From Bacteroides sp. (GTDB lineage: Bacteria > Bacteroidota > Bacteroidia > Bacteroidales > Muribaculaceae), in assembly GCA_023663525.1 (NCBI GenBank), contig JAMPHF010000001.1:817860-853758 (forward strand): a stretch of 35,899 nt of DNA. Reading direction: 5' to 3'. Below the pieces are notes generated by a model, which worked only from the letters and a program-made list of their open reading frames with translations, searched no databases and had not been told where the DNA came from. A program made the translations under genes and the position numbers. Numbering within the stretch: position 1 is the first letter of the stretch; each line of letters opens with the position of its first letter. Below are positions 26,639 through 35,811 of this stretch, piece by piece.

Positions 26639-27050
26639 AAATGGCACGGTCAGTCGCTTCAACCACTTCGGACGGATGGTTGGCAGGGCAATCAGACAGT
26701 GAATAGCTTATTTGAATTGATTATAAATAAGAATAGGATTGAGTTTTGTCTGACATTAATCACATATAGCGGATTTTCAGTAAGATTTAATATTATAATA
26801 TGCATGGAATAGCTTAAACAAAACCTTTAAAATGTATGGATTATATTACTAATATGATACCAATTAATGTTTGATATTTAAAGTAAAACTTTAAGTAGTG
26901 TTGTATTGCCGATATAAATTATTGAAATTCAATAATCTGTGATAGGTTTATAACTTGCAAATAAAAAACGGTTTGATTTTGAAAAATGTTTTGATGAAAT
27001 TTGCACTATCAAATTGACAATGTAGATAAGTAAAATCAGGCGGAAATTCA
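26639..27050. other. AT-rich palindrome-bearing gap upstream of dnaA
   Basis: No gene is seen. It holds a 12-bp palindrome ATATTATAATAT (26790-26801), a hairpin TTAAAGT-aaa-ACTTTAA (26878-26894), a 17-bp inverted repeat TTATTGAA-a-TTCAATAA (26919-26935) and the dnaA promoter. I found no TTATCCACA DnaA box; the closest, TTAATCACA at 26756-26764, has two mismatches. It could be a regulatory region or part of an origin. Confidence 0.55.
26972..27003 (+). promoter_or_regulatory. Promoter for dnaA
   Basis: TTTG (26972-26975), a 20-nt spacer, and GAAATTTG (26996-27003), one mismatch from TAnnTTTG. The expected start near 27010 lies upstream of both candidate dnaA start codons. Confidence 0.5.
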
Positions 27051-27128
27051 ATGCTCTCTTTCAGTGAAGATTGCCATGTCCACCCCGCAGTTCATTGCTT
27101 GATTGAAATAGCTAACACCAAACGACCG

Positions 27129-28517
27129 ATGCAGAACATTAATTCTCAAAAATGGGATAAGTGTCTTGAAATAATTCGTGACATTATTCCAGCCGAACAA
27201 TTCAAATCGTGGTTCAGCCCGCTGACATTCCGGAGGGTTGAGAATGATGTTTTGACCATCTATTGTCCTACCGAGTATTTTGCCGAACAGCTTGAGGAGC
27301 GTTACATCAATGTGCTTGGCAAGACGCTCAAACGTGTCTTTGGTGCCAATATCCGTCTTATCTACGAATTTCCGGTTGTTGCCAATGATCCGACCACACA
27401 GATGGAGGTCGGGAGTGCCCATCCGAGTTCTGCAGTCAGACCACTGCCCGGCGCGACTTCCAATCCGTTCAAGGAGCAAGTGATTGAGGACATTGATTCG
27501 CAGCTCAATCCGGACTATACGTTTGAGAACTACTGTATCAGCCATAGTAACAAGGTGGCCCGTTCAATCGGTGAGGCTATCGCCAATGATCCCAAACTCA
27601 AGACGTTCAACCCCCTGTTTGTCTTTGGACCGTGTGGTGTCGGCAAGACCCACTTGATTCAGGCGATAGGTATACGCATCAAAGAGCGTAACCCGAGGGC
27701 GCGCGTGCTTTATATCACAGCACGACTGTTCGAGAGTCAGTTCACCGCTGCCGTACAGCGTGGAAAACAGAATGAGTTTTTCAATTTCTATCAAAGCATC
27801 GAGACCCTTATCATTGACGACATCCAGGATCTCATCGGAAAAGAAAAGACCCAGAAGACATTTTACCACATCTTCAACCACCTCAAGCAGAACAACCGTC
27901 AGATCATCATGTCGAGTGATTGCTGCCCCTCGCAGATGGAGGGGATGCAGGACCGTCTGCTCTCGCGCTTCAAGTCAGGCATGACTGTCCAGCTTGACCG
28001 TCCCGACATTGAACTCCGCCGTGACGTTCTCTCGCAGAAGTCGCTCCGCGATGGAGTGAAACTGCCGAAGGATGTCATGGATTTCATTGCGTCCAACGTC
28101 ACTCAGAGTATCCGTGAGATTGAGGGAGTTGTGGTTTCGCTTCTCGCCCATGCGACATGTCTTGGCGAGGACATCTCGATTGACCTCGCGCGCAGGGTTC
28201 TCTCAAATTCTGTCAAACTGAGCAAACGCACCGTAAACTTTGAGAGCATTACGCGCGTCGTTAGCGACTTCTATAATATAGAGGTTGACCAGATTTTCAC
28301 TAAATCACGCAAGCGAGAGGTATCTGATGCACGCCAAATGGTGATGTATCTCGCCAAAAAGCATACCAAGATGCCGCTCAAGGCAATCGGAACGCGACTC
28401 GGACGCACCCATGCCACAGTCCTGTATGCCTGTCGGCTCATTGACGAGCGTCTGCCGCTCGAAAAGAAACTTTTCGAGGATATATCCAAGATTGAAAATG
28501 AGCTGATGTCCGTCTGA
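27129..28517 (+). CDS. dnaA: Chromosomal replication initiator DnaA
   Basis: AAA+ initiator that opens the origin. I chose the ATG at 27129 (MQNINSQKWDKCLEIIRDIIPAEQFKSWF) because DnaA domain I normally begins with this helix; an in-frame ATG at 27051 would add 26 atypical residues. With this start it is 462 residues. Walker A is GPCGVGKT (167-174), Walker B is LIIDD (D230, D231), and sensor regions and the helix-turn-helix domain IV follow. The DNA-recognition signature reads GRTHATVLYA (425-434) in place of the usual G-R/K-D/N-H-S/T-T-V. A strong bidirectional terminator follows. Expression is from the TTTG/GAAATTTG promoter. Confidence 0.95.
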   Translation: MQNINSQKWDKCLEIIRDIIPAEQFKSWFSPLTFRRVENDVLTIYCPTEYFAEQLEERYINVLGKTLKRVFGANIRLIYEFPVVANDPTTQMEVGSAHPSSAVRPLPGATSNPFKEQVIEDIDSQLNPDYTFENYCISHSNKVARSIGEAIANDPKLKTFNPLFVFGPCGVGKTHLIQAIGIRIKERNPRARVLYITARLFESQFTAAVQRGKQNEFFNFYQSIETLIIDDIQDLIGKEKTQKTFYHIFNHLKQNNRQIIMSSDCCPSQMEGMQDRLLSRFKSGMTVQLDRPDIELRRDVLSQKSLRDGVKLPKDVMDFIASNVTQSIREIEGVVVSLLAHATCLGEDISIDLARRVLSNSVKLSKRTVNFESITRVVSDFYNIEVDQIFTKSRKREVSDARQMVMYLAKKHTKMPLKAIGTRLGRTHATVLYACRLIDERLPLEKKLFEDISKIENELMSV

Positions 28518-28554
28518 TGGAATCTTCATCACGGCTATTTGAAAAATTCAAGAT

Positions 28555-28603
28555 AAAAACATTCTCTGCATGATGTGTGGGCATTCATGCAGAGAATGTT
28601 TTT
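28555..28603. terminator. Bidirectional terminator between dnaA and the TPR gene
   Basis: A 19-bp perfect stem has arms at 28555-28573 and 28585-28603 around an 11-nt loop, with poly-T on the plus side (seven T) and GTTTTTATCTTG on the minus side. It sits between convergent genes and should stop both. Confidence 0.92.
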
Positions 28604-28624
28604 TTGTGTCGGTATGGAGGTCCA

Positions 28625-30685
28625 TCATTGGTTGGCATTCATCCGCTTCAGCAGAGAGTAGGAGGGGACTATGCCGAGTTCGCCTGCCCGGCTGAGGTCG
28701 GGGAAAGCCTTATCCTTGTCGCCCATGGTCAGGTAGACGTATCCACGGTTGTAGTATGCTTCGCCGAAATCAGGTTTCAGCTCAATTGCGCGAGTGAGGT
28801 TGCTGACGGCTTCTTCAAGATGACCGGTTTCGATAAGAATCACACCTTTGTTATAATAAGCGACCGGCATGAACGGTGACAGGCTTATGGCCTTGTCAAT
28901 ATCGCTGATCACTTCCGTTATGTCGTCGCCGTTCAACAGCGCGGGTTTGGATGAGGCTTCCTTAGCGGACCGTTTCTCGATGTATCTGATTTGGGCACGC
29001 AGCAGGTAGGCGAGGGTGAAATCGGGAGTCAAACTGACGGCCATATCCAGATCCTTGATGGCATTTGAATAATCGCCGATAGTGAAAAGATCCATCGCCC
29101 TTCCGAAATAATCCACGGCGCGGTGGGGATGGTTGGCTATGTAGGAGTTATAGTAGTCAATGGATGAACGGTGGCGTTCGTCAACGTCGGCACCTCTTAA
29201 TGCCGCCTCATGGTTGGCCACTTGAAGCACGAAGCGAAGAAGCCCGGTCGCATTGAGATCATTGACTTCGCGGATGTATTCGCTGTTCAGTTTTATCTCA
29301 GTCGGGGAGGTGTAGTATGTTACCATGAAGATTGGTTCCGGCTCGATGCGGATGTCGCGGTCCTGCACTTTGCCGCGTATGGTGGTCTGAGCGTCTTCGG
29401 CGGTATAGGTGGCCGACATTGTGGCGAGGGATGAAAATCTTTTCTTCACTTGCTCTTGCGTCTCGGTTTTTACCGGCGGTTCGTCCATCGGGTTAGCGGA
29501 GACTGATTCTGAGTTATCGCCATTGCTGTCGTTGTCCGACCGGTTGCCGGGAGTGCCTGCGGAATGCACTCCGGGGTTGACAGCGACATTTGTTTTGGCG
29601 AGCGCGAGAGATTTGTTGTAGTCCTTCTCGGCGAGACGCATTTCTCCTTTGCGCCGCCGGATGTCGTAGCGGAGGAAATAGGCGGCCGCAAAATCCGGAT
29701 AGGCTTCAATGACGCGGTTGATGTCGGCAATAGCTCCGTCGTAGTCCCCGATTTCGGCAAGGAGTATCGAACGGTTGTAGAGGGCTTTATAGTCATCGAC
29801 ATTCAGATTGAGGACAGTTGTGAAATCTTCGATCGCCTTATTGGTGTCATGCACCTCGGTGCGTAGGAGACCTCGGTTGAACAATGCCATCACATTCGAC
29901 GGATCGATGCTAAGGGCGTGGTCATAGTCCTCAAAAGCCCCATAGAAATCATCCGTCATGTAGCGCAGATATGCGCGGTTGATGTATCCGCCCGCTGCGT
30001 CGGGACGGAGTTTGACTGCCATGTCTACGTCGGCAAGTGCATTCTTGAAATCTTCCCCGGACTTTATGGCTATGTCAGCTCTCATAAGGTAGGCGTTGAC
30101 CGATGATGAATTCAGGGAGATGGCCTTGTCAATATCAGCCTTTGCACCGATTGTGTCCTTGTCCTCAAGTCGCAGTCTGGCGCGTCCGAGATAACCGCCG
30201 TCAAACTGGGGATATTTCTTCAGCAGTGCGGCAAAAGTCGCTGACGCACCCTCTCGGTCGTGAATCTCGCTCTGAGCCATGGCCTTGTTGAACAGAACAC
30301 CGCGCTCCTCGGGGAAAGCGGAGAGAACTTGGTCGTAGTCCTCTATCGCCTCACGGTTTTTGCCCTGATTCTGTCTGGCTACCCCTCTGACCTCGTATGC
30401 CTCGCTGATGAAAGGGTTGCGCTCGATTGCAAGAGTGGCATCTTCCTCAGCACCGGCAAAATCATCGAGATTGAGCTTGGCTATGGCGCGATAGAAATAT
30501 GGTTTGGCAAGGCGTGGATTCACACTGATGACCTGGTTGAAATATTGGATTGACAGCACATAGTCTTCGAAGTAGTGTGTGTTTGCTCCAATCCTCAACA
30601 CCTGTTCGGTGTTGATTTGTGCAGTCATGGAGAATGAGCTGAACAGGACGGTCAATATGATTGATATGAGTGATGGACGTGGCAT
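28625..30685 (-). CDS. Exported protein with two blocks of TPR repeats
   Basis: Signal peptide over residues 1-22 (LISIILTVLFSSFSMTA-Q). The body is tandem 34-residue TPR units, for example YYFNRGLL-type 'NVMALFNRGLLRTEVHDTNKAIEDF' and 'PVAYYNKGVILIETGHLEEAVSNL'. They are in two blocks separated by a disordered Asn/Ser/Asp-rich linker (about 370-410) and a short beta-rich segment with YYTSPTEIKLNSEYIREV. No enzymatic motif is present. TPR scaffolds of this size in Bacteroidales are usually periplasmic or outer-membrane associated; the partner is unknown. The gene has its own -7 box at 30733-30740. Confidence 0.88.
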   Translation of the reverse strand: MPRPSLISIILTVLFSSFSMTAQINTEQVLRIGANTHYFEDYVLSIQYFNQVISVNPRLAKPYFYRAIAKLNLDDFAGAEEDATLAIERNPFISEAYEVRGVARQNQGKNREAIEDYDQVLSAFPEERGVLFNKAMAQSEIHDREGASATFAALLKKYPQFDGGYLGRARLRLEDKDTIGAKADIDKAISLNSSSVNAYLMRADIAIKSGEDFKNALADVDMAVKLRPDAAGGYINRAYLRYMTDDFYGAFEDYDHALSIDPSNVMALFNRGLLRTEVHDTNKAIEDFTTVLNLNVDDYKALYNRSILLAEIGDYDGAIADINRVIEAYPDFAAAYFLRYDIRRRKGEMRLAEKDYNKSLALAKTNVAVNPGVHSAGTPGNRSDNDSNGDNSESVSANPMDEPPVKTETQEQVKKRFSSLATMSATYTAEDAQTTIRGKVQDRDIRIEPEPIFMVTYYTSPTEIKLNSEYIREVNDLNATGLLRFVLQVANHEAALRGADVDERHRSSIDYYNSYIANHPHRAVDYFGRAMDLFTIGDYSNAIKDLDMAVSLTPDFTLAYLLRAQIRYIEKRSAKEASSKPALLNGDDITEVISDIDKAISLSPFMPVAYYNKGVILIETGHLEEAVSNLTRAIELKPDFGEAYYNRGYVYLTMGDKDKAFPDLSRAGELGIVPSYSLLKRMNANQ

Positions 30686-30732
30686 CTACGGTGTCGTGGA
30701 GGGAGTATTTTTATGATGAATGATTTCCTCGG

Positions 30733-30740
30733 CAAATGTA
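30733..30740 (-). promoter_or_regulatory. -7 box for the TPR gene
   Basis: The minus strand reads TACATTTG, an exact TAnnTTTG match, 47 bp before the TPR gene ATG. No clear -33 element. Confidence 0.5.
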
Positions 30741-30917
30741 GTGTTTTAAATGAAAACTGACGGGAAATTTAAGGAATTTTATATTGGTAGCCACGAAAAT
30801 TACAATTCTTCAAGAATTTTGTGTGAGGCAATGTCAACTCAGTCAATCCGCGTGTACTGTTGACTCAGATTTGTTGCGTGACATATAATTATGGTGTAAC
30901 GCCGGTAGGGACGTTTT

Positions 30918-30948
30918 TTTGTCAATTAAAAAAAAATCTCTAACTTTG
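30918..30948 (+). promoter_or_regulatory. Promoter for the DUF1015 gene
   Basis: TTTG (30918-30921), a 19-nt spacer, and TAACTTTG (30941-30948) match the Bacteroidetes consensus exactly in both boxes. Start is expected near 30955. Confidence 0.72.
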
Positions 30949-31110
30949 CTCACAGCGTGATGGCCATAAACCAAAGGACCGGGTACGGCATGACGTGTTT
31001 TGGGATATCACTGCTAACAGACATAACCTTCAATCTATTCAGGTGAGTGATATGTAACTTTTTATTTAAGAGTTATTTTACTCCGTAATTAAAAACAACA
31101 TTCTAAAACT

Positions 31111-32355
31111 ATGGCTAAAGTAAAACCGTTCAAGGGCATCCGCCCACCGCGCGAAATGGTCACCGAAGTGGCTTCGCGACCCTACGACGTGCTCAATTCT
31201 GATGAGGCTCGCCGTGAGGCCGAGGGTAATCCTCGCTCGCTATATCACATCATAAAACCGGAGATTGATTTCGCCCCCGGAACAGACGAACATGCCCCTG
31301 AGGTATATGATAAGGCGGTGGAAAACTTCAATGCTTTTTGTAACAATGGCTGGCTCGTGCAAGACGACAAGGAGCATTACTATATCTATGCCCAGACCAT
31401 GAACGGTCGTACCCAATATGGCATAGTGATTGCGGCAAATGTCGCAGACTACATGGAGGGACGCATCAAAAAGCATGAGTTGACTCGTCGTGACAAGGAG
31501 GAGGACCGAATGAAACACGTCCGGATCAACAATGCCAACATCGAGCCGGTTTTCTTCGCTTTCCCTGACAATGCTCCCTTGCAGAAGGTCATCGATACGG
31601 TAACTGCCGGCGAACCGGAGTATGACTTCACCGCCCCTGACGGATTCGGTCATCACTTCTGGGTGGTGGATGTTCCGGAGTTGATTGAGACCATCACCAA
31701 CGAATTTGCAAAAATTCCGTATCTCTACATTGCCGACGGACATCATCGCTCGGCAGCGGCTGCTCTTGTCGGTCATGAGAAGGCTCAGAACAATCCAGCT
31801 CACACAGGAGATGAGGAATATAACTATTTCCTCGCTGTCGCTTTCCCTGCCTCGCACCTCAACATCATTGACTACAACCGTGTGGTGAAAGATCTCAACG
31901 GTCTTACTCCCGCTGAGTTCCTTGCGCGTGTGAGCGAACATTTTGATGTCGAGGAGAAGGATGCTGACGAATATCGTCCGAACGCGCTCCATAATTTCGC
32001 GCTCTATCTCGATGGCAAGTGGTATTCACTCACAGCAAAGCCGGGGACATATAACGATGATGACCCCATAGGTGTGCTCGACGTTACAATATCGAGCGAC
32101 TTGATTCTTCGTGATATACTTGGCATTACAGATCTGCGCAGCGACAAGCGCATTGATTTCGTCGGTGGCATCAGAGGTCTCGGAGAATTGAAGCGTCGTG
32201 TCGATTCCGGTGAGATGGCCATGGCTCTCGCTCTTTATCCGGTATCGATGAAGCAGTTGATGGATATTGCTGATTCGGGCAATATCATGCCTCCGAAAAC
32301 CACATGGTTTGAACCCAAGCTCCGATCAGGTCTGATCATTCACCGTCTTGACTAA
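31111..32355 (+). CDS. DUF1015 protein
   Basis: This conserved protein has the DUF1015 N-terminus KVKPFKGIRPP...VASRPYDVLNSDEAR. Conserved elements such as SLYHIIKPEID, YYIYAQ, HELTRRDKEEDRMKH and IADGHHRSAAA follow; the last is the strongest family motif. At 414 residues it is full length and cytosolic. In other Bacteroidales it is often downstream of serC-serA (serine biosynthesis), and the family has been proposed to be a serine-related kinase; here those genes are absent. It is transcribed alone from a strong promoter with a long leader. Confidence 0.9.
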   Translation: MAKVKPFKGIRPPREMVTEVASRPYDVLNSDEARREAEGNPRSLYHIIKPEIDFAPGTDEHAPEVYDKAVENFNAFCNNGWLVQDDKEHYYIYAQTMNGRTQYGIVIAANVADYMEGRIKKHELTRRDKEEDRMKHVRINNANIEPVFFAFPDNAPLQKVIDTVTAGEPEYDFTAPDGFGHHFWVVDVPELIETITNEFAKIPYLYIADGHHRSAAAALVGHEKAQNNPAHTGDEEYNYFLAVAFPASHLNIIDYNRVVKDLNGLTPAEFLARVSEHFDVEEKDADEYRPNALHNFALYLDGKWYSLTAKPGTYNDDDPIGVLDVTISSDLILRDILGITDLRSDKRIDFVGGIRGLGELKRRVDSGEMAMALALYPVSMKQLMDIADSGNIMPPKTTWFEPKLRSGLIIHRLD

Positions 32356-32379
32356 GTGGAAAAATAGCATACTATTATT

Positions 32380-32419
32380 ACGGGAGACAGACGCAGATGA
32401 TCAAGCGTCTGTCTCCCGT
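32380..32419 (+). terminator. Terminator after the DUF1015 gene
   Basis: A 15-bp perfect stem, ACGGGAGACAGACGC (32380-32394) with GCGTCTGTCTCCCGT (32405-32419), has a 10-nt loop. It is 24 nt after the stop codon. The T-tract is short (TTTG), so it may act in both directions against the convergent barrel gene. Confidence 0.8.
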
Positions 32420-32469
32420 TTGTAGTTCGTCTTCGGTTGAATGGCATGAGCCATACTCCCTATGACGGT

Positions 32470-34569
32470 TTATTTCATGATTGCGGAATTACCTCCGCTA
32501 ACGTCTTGGATTTCGTCGCCATGCTTGATTTTCTTGCCGAATCCGAAGGTGTAACTTGCTGTTATGTTGACGAATTGATGACTGCCGGCATTGTGTTCTG
32601 TGGTATACTGGTCAAACCATTGACTTTTCAAGCGGGAGGTCTGATTGACCCAATTGCGTCGGAAGATGTTGACGACAGCCACACTGCAATTCCATTTGCC
32701 ATTACTCCAACCAATCTTAAATTGATAAAACGGTTTTGATTTAACGGAGGTTGCTTCCAGACTGTATTGAACAAGACCACGGCTGGCAGAAGAATAGTAG
32801 GCGGAAAGGTAGAAATTTTTCAGATAGTACGTTGCGGAAAATTGTACTGATAGATAATTGGATTTTTCGGCATATTTGCCGGTTATTTCTTCAAACCACA
32901 TTTTTGGTGTCACTCGGAATACCAACTTGCGATTCAGCAACTTCGCGGAGAATGTGCCGCCAATATATAGATCTTGATAATCCCCATTGTTTTCAATTGA
33001 TCTCAACATCATGCCATTGGGACCGTCAGGAGTGAATATGGGGATGAGGTGATTAAAGTATCTGCTCCAACCTGAAGATACGGAAACAGAGAATATATTA
33101 TTCGGAAGCCATGTATAATCTATCGTTGCTCGTGACCAATTTGTATTCTTCAAATGCAAATTGCCGACTTTGTACAGCAACTCATTTTCCTGTATAATAT
33201 CAGGCGTTTTGTCAGCGGCACTTACAGCGTTGACATAATATTGTGCAGACACGCTGAGAGAACTTTTTTGGTTGAATGCATATTGGGCATTAAGTTCTGC
33301 AAGAGGTATAAAGCTGCTTGTTCTCACTCCGCTTATTTTATTGGTTTCTCCTGCAAAACCGCCTACAAGTTGCCCATAGAAATTTTCTTTGTTAAAACTG
33401 TATCCAAGGAATCCGCCATAGGCAAACTGATTGAACACAGGTGAAGCGGAGGTATTTCCTGAATATTCAACTTTGTCGTAATAGTAGATACCAAGAAGAT
33501 TAATGTCAAGAGTGTGATATTTATGAAAAGTCTTGTTCAATTGGAACTACAGTTGTCCCATGACGGCATTATCTTTTGCTTCAGTCAGGATGTCTGCATC
33601 ATTGGAACTGTATAACCTCTTGTATTCGGTATGCTCATAGAGGGCGGACGGCATCACATTCAACTTGAAATCGCGTCCGAGGTCGAAATAATAATTGCCT
33701 TTCCAGCAGGGATAAAGATATGTGGAACTCAATGTATTGAAGTAGGTGCCGTCTTGAAACAAGTCAGAATATAAAAGTAATCGGCCGCGATTGTCATCAT
33801 GGGGAGTGTTATGCGATGTAAAATAGATGTTGTTTGACAATACCACTTTTTCAGTAGTATATTTGGCACGGAATGATGCTACAATCTGATTTTGTTGGAA
33901 ACGGCTATAATCAAGTAGATTGCTTCTTGTTATCTCATCGACACCTCCATTGACATTGGGAAATCTGAACACCTGTACCTGTTCATTACCCGTATTATGC
34001 CTGTCGGTATATTTGTCTTTGATGCTAAAGTCATAGGTCATGCGTTTGTATGCCATCTTAGCATAAGCCAACCCACTGCCGGAGCCGGCCAAAATATTTT
34101 CCGTTCCGGAAAGTTTGGCATAGCCACCATAGTTATAATGACGGAGAGTAATGTTGATGACATATTTCTCGTGATTATATCGTGGATCAGACGGGAACAT
34201 GAGATATTCGATCTTCTTGACGTCATCCGGTCGCAAAGCATCTTTCTCCTCTTGCGTAGCAGGTTCCATATCTATGAAAATCGCCACATCTTCACCGCTT
34301 GGTGTCTGGACAGAGCCACTGACGGGATTGACACTTATCTGTGGGATATTCATCTGGTCCAGCAGATCAATGACATTTTGAGCCGCCCGTTTACTGTTCC
34401 TGTCGGGATAGTAGGTCGTTGAATTTGCAGTGGTGTGCTGCATCTGCGCCTCTACTACCACCTCGTTGAGTTCCTGTGTCTTGATTGTGTCGGTAGGCTC
34501 ATCGGCCGATGCGAATAAATTCGCTGCAAGCATTGTGAGGAATAGAATCTTTTTTACCATGTTAAACAT
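32470..34569 (-). pseudogene. Outer-membrane beta-barrel (OMP_b-brl / TonB-receptor-like) gene with in-frame amber stop
   Basis: The reading frame is continuous from ATG 34569 to TAA 32470 except for one TAG at 33547-33549; the whole frame would be about 699 residues. The N-terminal half has a signal peptide (FLTMLAANLFASADEP), a plug-like segment (LNEVVVEAQMQHTTANSTTYYPD...VIDLLDQMNIPQISVNPVSG) and barrel strands. The C-terminal half is amphipathic strands and ends YTFGFGKKIKHGDE...GGNSAIMK, the usual end of this family. Both halves are otherwise undamaged, so the change looks recent. AcrA here also ends in TAG, so TAG is a true stop. It may be a real pseudogene, a sequencing error, or suppressed. 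Confidence 0.8.
33547..33549 (-). other. In-frame TAG interrupting the barrel gene
   Basis: Minus-strand codons around it read CAA CTG TAG TTC CAA. A single CAG-to-TAG transition would explain it. There is no homopolymer or repeat next to it, so slipped-strand phase variation is unlikely. The next in-frame codons continue without a shift. Confidence 0.9.
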
Positions 34570-34808
34570 TTTTTAAACAAATATTAATAAGAGTTTGTTT
34601 AAAACTGACTTCTATTAACAATCATTTTTAGACAAACTTTTATTGTTCTGACGCAATTTCACGTCATTTTGTGACAACAACTATCAAAAAAATGTCGATA
34701 CAATGGAAAAAGAAACTTGAACGATGATATGAGATGCGGTGTGTCTCAAATATACGTGTTTTAAGTGGAGTGTATAAGGGGTAGGGGAGATCCTCCAATT
34801 TTCGGAGT
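34570..34808. other. Gap between barrel gene and truncated surface gene
   Basis: AT-rich noncoding stretch. It contains a near-match -7 box (minus strand AATATTTG at 34578-34585, one mismatch) for the barrel gene, and an inverted copy of the dispersed motif (TATGAGATGCG at 34728-34738, GTGTGTCTCA at 34739-34748). No small ORF stands out. Confidence 0.45.
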
Positions 34809-35690
34809 TTATTGCATCGAGAGCGGTTTGCCGGTTTTCTTCAGTTTGGAGACCGCGTTTTCAAGAGATTCCGTCGGCTCGATTATGTTGTATTCAGACC
34901 AATAGTCTTCATCCCAGTAGTCATCAACAATGTCATAGAAAATCTGCCGTGGCTTGAATGAATCCCGATAGGATATTTTATCAGAGGTGTTTTCCTTCCT
35001 GTCAACAACGACCATCTCAGAATAAGTGGTATAGGCTGATGAGAAAAGGCGACGCTTCATATCGCACTTGAATCTCATCTCGTTGCTTATATAGTTCAGA
35101 TATGTTTTGCCGTCAACAAGTTTGTAGGCAACCACAAATTCAATTTTCTGTGGATCGAATCTCAGTCCACGGGGTTTCTTGTGCAATACTGCCGCCGTCA
35201 TTTTGCCTTTGTCGTCAGACATCATCTCAAATTCAGCACGTGTGAACGCAAGCAACTCACGGTCAACATAAATCTTGCCTCGGAATTGGGCATAATCCCG
35301 GCGTACCTTAGGCTTGAACAAAATCACGTATTGCAGTCTCTCATCAGCATACTCCGGCTTCTCCATCTTGAAATCAAAATCCGTGAGTTCCCGGTCAGTG
35401 AAAAGCGCATTTGCGTTCTTGACAAAATCTACGTTCACGGCAAGATTCGGTCCTCCCACAATCTTTACGGCAAGTGTGTCGCTGCTCTTTTGACTGACGA
35501 GTCGTCTTCCTCTGTCAATCTGAACAAGGTCCAGCTCCACACTTCTCCTGTCGTAAGGCGTTTTATAGACATCAATGGCAGCCTCGGAAACTCCGATAAA
35601 ACGTTTCCCTTTCCGTATCGTCTCACGATAGAACATCGACAATCCATCTAAATATCTTCTGCCCAAATAATGAAAACTTATGGTAACTAC
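34809..35690 (-). pseudogene. N-terminally truncated carboxypeptidase-regulatory-like protein
   Basis: The surviving part begins FYRETIRKGKRFIGVSEAAIDVYK and runs to IIEPTESLENAVSKLKK, matching the C-terminal domain of Bacteroidales exported proteins that normally start with a signal peptide and a carboxypeptidase-regulatory-like beta-sandwich. Neither is present: the open frame stretches back only to a stop at 35691-35693, and the only starts are a TTG at 35666 or a late ATG at 35636. The residues just before it (VVTISFHYLG) look like the tail of the regulatory domain, so most of that domain may have been lost by deletion. Translation may not occur. The protein would be cytosolic if made, so probably non-functional. 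Confidence 0.6.
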
Positions 35691-35811
35691 TCAGCTATCG
35701 GAGTAGACATGTAAATTACACCCTATCTCGTCCACGTTTGACCTTGATTGGTTTTAGGCAATGACACTTCTGATACTCAGCAAAATAATCTAAAGATAAT
35801 CACAATTTTTC

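Larger units (their letters stand above)
30686..31110. other. Divergent intergenic region with a 5' leader
   Basis: Holds promoters for the TPR gene (minus) and DUF1015 gene (plus), and a near-perfect inverted repeat AATTCTT-c-AAGAATT at 30804-30818. The DUF1015 transcript would have an untranslated leader of about 155 nt, long for a simple gene, but I recognise no riboswitch class in it. No small ORF is convincing. Confidence 0.55.

Noticed and set aside
30949..31110. A known riboswitch in the DUF1015 leader
   Set aside because: No conserved core of any riboswitch class that I know could be recognised; kept only as a long leader.
31240..31992. 250-codon open frame antisense to the DUF1015 gene
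   Set aside because: Shadow of a well-supported conserved gene.
33547..33549. Reading TAG as a sense codon (recoded genome)
   Set aside because: The efflux adaptor gene (stop at 23126-23128) and the small acidic gene (16657-16659) end in TAG at natural C-termini, so TAG acts as a stop here.
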